NCBI GenBank assembly: GCA_021495925.1
Contig: JAKEKT010000023.1
Span: 186,001-250,000, forward strand
Length of the DNA: 64,000 bases
Source of the DNA: Diplodia intermedia
Taxonomy: Eukaryota; Ascomycota; Dothideomycetes; Botryosphaeriales; Botryosphaeriaceae
Direction: 5' to 3'
Below the pieces are notes generated by a model. That model saw nothing but the letters and a program-made list of their open reading frames with translations. It was not told where the DNA came from and ran no database searches. Each line of letters starts with the position of its first letter. The stretch's first letter is position 1. Shown piece by piece: positions 57,771-64,000 of the stretch. The position numbers were made by a program, and so were the translations under genes.

Positions 57771-58982
57771 TTATGCCTTGCGCGAGCGCGTCACCCTGCC
57801 GTTGGGGGTGGCCGCAGCCGCGGGCGAGACGTAGCCGTTGGCAATCGACTGCGACGCACCGCTAAGACGGCGGCGGACAGCGCCAACGGTGGGGACCTTC
57901 TCGTCCTTCATTTCGACGAGAGCGCTCTTCGCGCGGCCACGGCCCTTGGGAACCGGCTTCTTGTAGGTAGCAATGTAGAAGCCGATGAAGAGGAAGAGGT
58001 ACGAGGTAAGGATAGCAATGCCGGAGAAGGCCGCGAATTCCTCGCCAGCGCACTTGCCGGCGTTGGGGAGCCAATCGAAGTATGTGGAGGTGAAGTAGGT
58101 CCAGGAAGCGAAGTAGACGAAGCCTTATTGTCTTTGTTAGGGGAAAACACACACGGCTGCAGAAGGCAGACTTACCGAGGTCCAGAACGAACTGGAGAAT
58201 CTGCATGATGGTGATGTACTTCTTCCACCAGATCCTGATTCCACGCGCGCTTTGGAAGTAGTACCAGTACATAACCACGTGAACCGTCAAGTTCAAAGTA
58301 ATTGGAACCCAAGAAACAGAGGTGTGGCCGATAAGCTGGGTGTAGCAAAGGAGGGCGGTCGCGCCATGGTGGTAGGTGTGGAGGAAGGCTTGTGAAATCA
58401 GCGCATGCAGCATAACGCGGTGTGTTGTGGTACGTACTCAAAGGCTTCTTCTTCAGGAACAGGAACATTGTGTCGATGAACTCGAGGTACTTCGTGAGGT
58501 AGTTAAGCTGCGCGCCGAAAAAAAAATTAGCAACCTTCATCGCAACGCCAGAGGAATTTGCAAAAACCTACGTAGTAGAGGATGACCAGCTTGTCGGTCC
58601 AGCCACCGTCATGACTGCAGATGGCATGGAAGACGCCATTGCGCACGAGTTCGGGGATCAGCTGCTCCAAGAACAGCACCAGCAGAATGCCGCTGATGGC
58701 GGTCAAGTAAAAGTTGTGGATCTTGAACAAGCCATTGAGCTTCAGCGCGGGGTAGCTCTTCATGATCTCGCGGCCGCCGAAGATAAGAACGTAGTAAGAG
58801 ACCAGCATTATGACGCAGGACTTGAACGTGGACAAGGGTGTCTCATCCTGGGCGAAGCGGAAGTCCTGCGGCTTGTAACCCTTGACCGACTCGAAGGCCT
58901 TTTCGAAAATGGGCCACAGGTGGAGGCCAAAGGGGCGGTCGAGAGTCGGCGCGCCGACCTGGATCCAATCTGGCTTCGACAT
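57771..58982 (-). CDS. Very-long-chain fatty acid elongase (ELO2/ELO3 type)
   Basis: 3-ketoacyl-CoA synthase of the ER elongation cycle, supplying C20-C26 acyl chains for sphingolipids. Four exons (58982-58572, 58507-58438, 58388-58176, 58123-57771) with introns of 64, 49 and 52 nt give 348 residues, as in yeast Elo2/Elo3. The catalytic histidine box HTYHH is created across the second splice (KKKPLT then FLHTYHHGA). Other family motifs are [37 protein letters not shown] and [16 protein letters not shown]. Seven hydrophobic segments can be seen. The C-terminal tail is Lys/Arg-rich ([17 protein letters not shown]) and ends TRSRKA; a dilysine-type ER signal is not exact. ELO2 versus ELO3 cannot be decided by eye. 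Confidence 0.95.
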
Positions 58983-60529
58983 GGCGGCGGTAGGAGCTTG
59001 TAGACGCGTGGGTGTGGTGGATGCGCGCGCGGCGGATGGAGGTGGAAGGGCGCGGCGGGGATGTTTTGTAGGGACCGGAGGAAAGTGGACCTGGCTGTTC
59101 TTATGCGCGACACCTGCAGCAGCAACCCAGCCTTGCGCACGACTTCTCGCAAGCAAACAGGCAGCAAAGGAACGACTCTGCAGAAGACAGAACTTTGCAG
59201 CGGAGAAGCGAAAGCTGACGTTGGCGACGGCTGAGTCGCGCGGTTTAAGGGGCCCGCCGGAAATTGTTCGAGCAGCGCCGAGCCAACAAACAGCTCCCGG
59301 CCAGCCGGCGCGTCTTCAACGCTTTTCTCTGAAGAGGCCCCCGGTCAGAGTCCGCTCGACGCCCCGATGGCCATTGCGCTGCGCGTGGTAACATGTGCGC
59401 CGCTTGGCGCATTTCGCTCCGCGTTTTTGCACCTCGGTGCCTCGCCAATCCGCAACCTGTCAACAGCATGTTCGGCCGACGGCATTCTAGTCATCGTGCA
59501 TGGAATGTGGCGGCCACAGACATCCTATAGCGGTTACTCGCAGCATGCATGTCCCCGCAGCCGCTCTGTGGCCATTCTGTCTTCTCCGCCCAATCAACGC
59601 GACGGAGAGATTTATATCTACCTTGTATCCGTGGCGCAATGTGACATACGGCAGCTGTCGGGTCTCCCTGCTCACCGCAGGCCGAGTCGGCCGGATGCAC
59701 GCGGCTCTGCAAAACGTCACATCACTGCTGCAGCCCTGGACCGAGGGACAACCCCTAAAATCCTGCGCCTCACCACTAATCAGCCAAGTGGCTGCCCGTG
59801 TTTTCGGGCACGTCAATGATGATCTCAAAAGCAGGATAATATCGCGCCTAAGGCCAGAACGAACGCTGTCCAAAAGAGGAAATGTTGCTGCGAACGCCAG
59901 AGCCACCCGGCATGGGGACTGCTAGCGCTATTCGTAGATCGTAGTACAATACACAGGGCACTTTCGCACGCGGCGCCCAACGTACGCCGACCCGCGAGCA
60001 TTCTCTTCTCAAACGCCTGCAACGAAGTGAATTGCTTTTTCCTATGTGTCGAAGAAGAATCTGCCCCGTCTAACCCACCCAACGCGCAATCGCCCTCCAT
60101 TTAACCAGAAAAAGAACCCCTCGACCGTGCCGGCTCTCTAAGGCTAGTCCCGCCTGGCGTGTTTCGTGCACAGGGGAAACAACGCCAGTCCGGTCGGCAC
60201 CGAGAGACACATGCAAGAAGCAAGGGAAAACAAGGACAAAAGCTGATGATAAAGAGGAGAAACGCTCAGACCCCCGAATGATAGAAAGGTGTGCATCCCC
60301 CAACCATGACTCGAGTAGATGCTAGGAAAACAAAAGAATCGAAGGACCCTCTACTGGACTGCACATGAACGGTTGCTTCCGTCCAGTCCCACGCCATTCC
60401 CATGAAGCCGCCAAAGTACAGTATGCCGCAATGGGTCGGATCGAGTCCAGATGCGACCAAACCCCAAGTCCCAGCCGAACCAGGATATCGAAGAAGAAGA
60501 AATACAAAGAATCGCCAGGTGCGCCGTCT
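58983..60529. other. Intergenic region without recognisable gene
   Basis: About 1.55 kb between the elongase start and the RTS1 stop codon. Plus-strand frames up to about 170 codons overlap in several phases without any motif. The left 300 bases are the probable elongase promoter and leader; the right end should contain the RTS1 3' untranslated region. Confidence 0.45.
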
Positions 60530-63329
60530 CTAGCCAACCTTCTTTACGCTGCTGCTGGAGTTCGTGCGCGAATTAGATGCTGAGCCACCAGCAGAATGTG
60601 GCCTGCTGTTGCTGCGAGGTCGACCAGACCGCCTGCCTTCATCTGCTGATGCGGAGTGATGGTGACGCCTCTGTTTCCATGTGGACGGTTAGTTTGTCCG
60701 TCCCGACCCTCGAGAGAAGAGAGATCACACAGTCGGTCTGTACATGACTTCGCATCCGTACAAGCGTGGCGTAAGAACGGAAAGGTTTTCTAGACTGTTC
60801 TAAAGGTGGTGTGTACAAAGCGGTCGGGTGAAGTGAAGAGAAGTGCTCCAGAAGTGCATCGTACTTGAGACAGACTAACGTACCGCGTAGTCCTTGGGCC
60901 GTCGCTCCCTGTTAGACATGGCGTCGTCCTGGAGCCGCAAGGCCTCTAACCTGCGTTGGCTGTCTTGGCTCAGGGGATCCTGGTCGTCCGTACGCATGGG
61001 AGATCCAACCTTGGATCCGGTGGAGGGAAGCGGTGCCTTGGCATCCACCGAGCCGGTCTTCCTCGCCGCGGCCAACTCAGCGAGCTTGTCCCAGCGTTGC
61101 TTCCGCGCCTGTTCCTCAGATTGCGCGTTCTGCTGCTTCTCTGCGTATTCGTGGGAGCACTCGTCGAAGAGTTGTGGGTTGACCTCCATGAAAAGCTTCA
61201 TGGCGTTGTACACCATGCCGTGGATAGTCCTAATTTTGGATTAGCAGAGCTGAGAATCGTCGGAACCGACGCGCATACCTATTCCAGTGGCCCTTGGAAT
61301 TCTCGTAGAGAGGGGCGAACATGATCGGCAGGATAACCTCGACGTTGTCGCTAACAAGGTTGCAGAAGTATTCGTTGTTCCAAAAGTAGAGAGCCCGCTC
61401 GGCGACCTGCGAGGGTATTAGTACTCAGGTGGCAGACAATCTTGCGCGAATACTTGCCTGGAAGTGCGGGCTGGCGACAGATTTGGCCAACTGGCTGAAC
61501 AGTGGCTCCTGGACCTTTGCAAACTCCGCGGGATCCATAACCTCGAAGATATCCTCAACTTCGTTTAGGAACATTACCTCCTTGGTGCTGTTCACCTTGG
61601 GCCAGTAACGGAGAAGGCCGAGCACAACCTGGGAAATGATCAGCGAAGTTCCCGCATCTTGGATCGGACACGTAACAAACCTCCTCAGTCAGAGCAGCGT
61701 CCTTTTCCAAGAACTGGACGATGCAGTAGGCCAGCTGCGGGTGGTACATGCTAAGACTCTTCACCTTGTGAAGAGGAATCAAAACACGAGTCAAGAAGAG
61801 CTTGTGCTCTTCCTTGAGCGGCAGGGCGAAGCCGTTGATAATAGATCCCAGGATTTCCAGCAGCTCCGCGATACCATTGAAACGCTCCGTCTCATAGATG
61901 AACTGGAAGAACACGTTGTTGATCGATCTCCGGATGTAGGATCGGAGGTTGAGGAATTTGCCGTAAATGCGGTGAAGGGTCGTCTTGAGGAAATCGCGCT
62001 CTCTGGGGTCCTCGGAATCGAATAGCTCGAGCAGCTGAATGACGGGGTGCTAGGTTAGATCAAGTAGCCCTTCGAAATTTCAGATTTTTCCACATACCTG
62101 AAGAACGAAGCCGTGGTCGATGTATTGTTTAGCGATGTTGGTGTTGAAATCCTGGCTCTCGATGAAGCGCAGGAAAAACTCGTAGACGACTTGGATGTGC
62201 GGCCAAGCGACCTCGAGAACGGGTTCATCCTCCTCAGGATCGAAGGCCTCGCCTTGGGGATTCATAGGCGGGGGAATAGGACGGAAGAGGTTCTTGGCGA
62301 ACATTTCGACGACACGAGGATACATGCGCTCGGTGATGACTTGTCTGTTGTTGGCAACGTAATCGAGCAACTCGTGCAGCGCCAGGCGCTTGATTTCCTT
62401 GGACTTCATATCTCCACTGGCGTCATTGAAGTCGAAGATGATGTTGCATTGATCGATTTTCTGCATGAACAGTTCCTCCCGCTTGTTGGGTGCAACCTCG
62501 TGGAATCCAGGGAGCTTCTCTAATTCGCGTTTGCTTTGGTCGGAGATATCGAAACGAGAAGAATGCTGCCGCTTGGGCGTGCGGATGCCCTCAGCAACAT
62601 CTTTGGGGGTGGTCTGCAGGCGATCGAAGAGGAGCGACTTGCTGCCGGCCTTGGGGGGAAGCAGATCTCCAGGCATCGTCTCGGCGGCTCCGGGAGGGGG
62701 TACGTGCTACGTTACGGCAAGTCAGTGAGGTTCATTGTCGAGAAGGAAGCGGAAAGGTGGGTCAAGGGTGCGGCGCGCCGGGTTGGGGTTGGTGTGTGGC
62801 GGGATGTGAGACATGGGTACTTACAGGTGCGCTGGGGCTGATGACAACACTCGGTGCCAGATGCTGGCCTCCGCGGTTCGGCGTCCCTGGCGCCGCGCCA
62901 GGCAGACCGTTGCCGGCTCCCTGAGCGTTTTGCGGCTGACCGCTCATATATTGTGCGCCGGGCGCGAGCGAATTGGGCACGCCGGGCTGAGAAGGCTGCG
63001 CGGGGCCGCCGAGGGCAGCAGGTGCGCCGGAATTGTCATTCGACGGGAGCGGCTTGTTGATAGGGAGTTGGGTCTGCGAGGAGGTGGGCGTGGCGTGCGC
63101 GGAGCCGGCAGGGGAGTGGGTGCCCGAGTTGGCGTTCGACGGCGAAGAGGTGCCTGTCTGGTCCTTTTTCTTTGATGACTTGTTGGAGTCGTGGGCGCGC
63201 AGCTTGTCGGTCTGCGGCGCCTTTAGCAAGGACACGGGTGACGCGGCGCGGTGTCGGGCAGCAGTGCAGGCTGCAGGTGAGGAATTGGTGCACACTTACC
63301 ACTCTTTGGCGAAAACCTTTCATGGTCAT
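60530..63329 (-). CDS. rts1: PP2A regulatory subunit B56 (RTS1)
   Basis: B'-type regulatory subunit that directs protein phosphatase 2A in cell-cycle, stress and shugoshin-linked functions. Eight exons are proposed: 63329-63300, 63220-62825, 62706-62098, 62049-61681, 61628-61458, 61406-61279, 61229-60884 and 60670-60530, giving 729 residues (yeast Rts1 757). Exon 1 encodes only [10 protein letters not shown], typical of fungal Rts1. A Ser/Pro/Gly/Gln-rich region follows, then the HEAT-like B56 core (about 185-590) with [91 protein letters not shown] and [20 protein letters not shown]. The last exon adds a Ser/Arg-rich tail. The intron after exon 5 starts with GC instead of GT. The acceptor of exon 2 is uncertain: another site would add residues but shifts the frame. 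Confidence 0.92.
61407..61457 (-). other. GC-AG intron in RTS1
   Basis: Read on the minus strand, the exon ends CAG and the intron begins GCAAGT, with a branch point TACTAATAC and acceptor TCGCAG. It is 51 nt long and sits between PHFQ and VAERALYF, exactly where the B56 family sequence must continue. GC-AG introns are a small minority in fungi and are removed by the major spliceosome. Confidence 0.9.
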
Positions 63330-63949
63330 GTAGACGAGGCGCGGTTGCGCAGCGAGATGCGAAGGTTGTTCTGGGGGAGCAGAAGGAGGTGCGGAGGTTC
63401 CAGACGGCGTTCCAGGTCAAAGGACTCGGAGCGCGACACTGGCCTCGCCGAAAATCAACTTGGTCTCGCGGCGGAGCGACGGGCGCCGGGGATGCGTCAG
63501 ATGCGAGGCGGGATTATGGCAATCCGACAGGCATCGAGCGAGGCACAGGCGCGGGAGAGGGAGTGAGGCGGCTGCGAAGGTGAGCTCCAGGCGCGGGCGA
63601 TGCGATGAGGTCGACGGCAACGCAGGCGGGGGGCGCCAACGCAGGGCGGGTCGGGGCCGTGGGTGACGGAGCTCCAGCAGGCGAGGGACGGGCTGAGGTT
63701 CGCAGGACGAGGCAGACCGCGAGAGGGGACGTGGTGGAAGGCGTGTGCTGGCGCTCGCTGTAACAAGTCGTCGAAGGAGGTGATCTGAGCAGTTGGACAC
63801 CCGCTTGGACCACGGGCTCCGCGCTAGTGCGTAAAGGCGGGGCTTGCTTCCAGAAATATGTAAAATCCGCCGCCCAGCAGTGCATCACCCGCGCCTGCGC
63901 GCTGGAACTGGAGCCTCCGCCTGGACTCGCCGCGCCTGCTCACGCCGCC
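63330..63949. promoter_or_regulatory. Divergent upstream region of RTS1 and the gene leaving the window
   Basis: 620 bases of GC-rich DNA between two divergent start codons. No TATA box seen. Open frames within it have no recognisable product. Confidence 0.4.
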
Positions 63950-64000
63950 ATGGAAGACGACGACGCCGTCGGCCGCCTGTACGGCCCGGCCCCCGCCAAG
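63950..64000 (+). CDS. Start of an unidentified gene, cut by the window end
   Basis: An ATG in good context (gccgccATGGAAG) opens a frame of 17 codons reading MEDDDAVGRLYGPAPAK up to the last base. It has an acidic start and is too short to identify. Its position, divergent from RTS1 after a GC-rich spacer, is the only other support. Confidence 0.4.
   Translation, partial: MEDDDAVGRLYGPAPAK

Noticed and set aside
1..64000. tRNA, rRNA, CRISPR arrays and transposable elements
   Set aside because: I looked for tRNA-like T-loop sequences, regularly spaced repeats, and reverse transcriptase or transposase motifs, and saw none that hold up. A covariance-model scan would be needed to exclude small structured RNAs.

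Overview
This window is nuclear DNA of a filamentous ascomycete (Pezizomycotina). Most genes carry short introns of about 46-250 nt with GT/AG borders and CTAAC/CTAAT-type branch points. There are no operons, and the ordinary fungal housekeeping genes are present. GC content is high and strongly biased at third positions, so many long antisense and frame-shifted open frames are shadows. The class Dothideomycetes is a guess. I found no bacterial, viral, CRISPR or transposon unit.

Layout. 1-4486 holds no recognisable gene, only the promoter and leader of a Ser-rich conserved fungal protein (4487-5605). After another empty stretch come lanosterol synthase (8893-11323), an F-box protein (12600-14166), dihydroorotase (14969-16159, minus), the mitochondrial insertase OXA1 (16526-18134, minus) and a KDM5/JARID1-type histone demethylase (18770-24189, minus). 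The demethylase is divergent from the SLX1 nuclease (25014-26530). SLX1 converges on thymidylate kinase CDC8 (26627-27335, minus).

The middle third has a low-complexity membrane protein (28421-29734), a small DUF1115-like gene (30110-30555, minus) divergent from SGT1 (30876-32106), a questin-oxidase-like gene (33372-34913), a small putative membrane protein (35059-35479), a multi-spanning orphan membrane protein (36434-37701, minus), and SHP1/p47 (38542-39925, minus) divergent from MIM1 (40215-40770). Then come a MurQ/GCKR-like SIS-domain gene (41664-42667) and an intronless FAD monooxygenase (43425-44675).

The last third has a four-helix membrane protein with a very long disordered tail, reconstructed here over three exons (45058-48304, minus), the Golgi SNARE TLG1 (49703-50686, minus), FGAM synthase (51139-55269, minus), COX6 (56149-57017, minus), an ELO fatty-acid elongase (57771-58982, minus), the PP2A regulatory subunit RTS1 (60530-63329, minus) with a GC-AG intron, and the first 17 codons of a gene leaving the window at 63950.

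Functionally this is a mixed housekeeping region: sterol and very-long-chain fatty acid synthesis, nucleotide synthesis (two pyrimidine genes, one purine gene), mitochondrial biogenesis (OXA1, MIM1, COX6), chromatin and repair, and proteostasis or trafficking (SGT1, SHP1, TLG1). The accessory-looking genes are the questin-oxidase-like gene, the SIS gene and the FAD monooxygenase. No coherent new multi-gene system is evident. The most unusual items are the truncated SIS gene with an altered active-site segment and the tailed four-helix membrane protein. All gene models come from reading splice sites by eye and have not been tested against transcripts.
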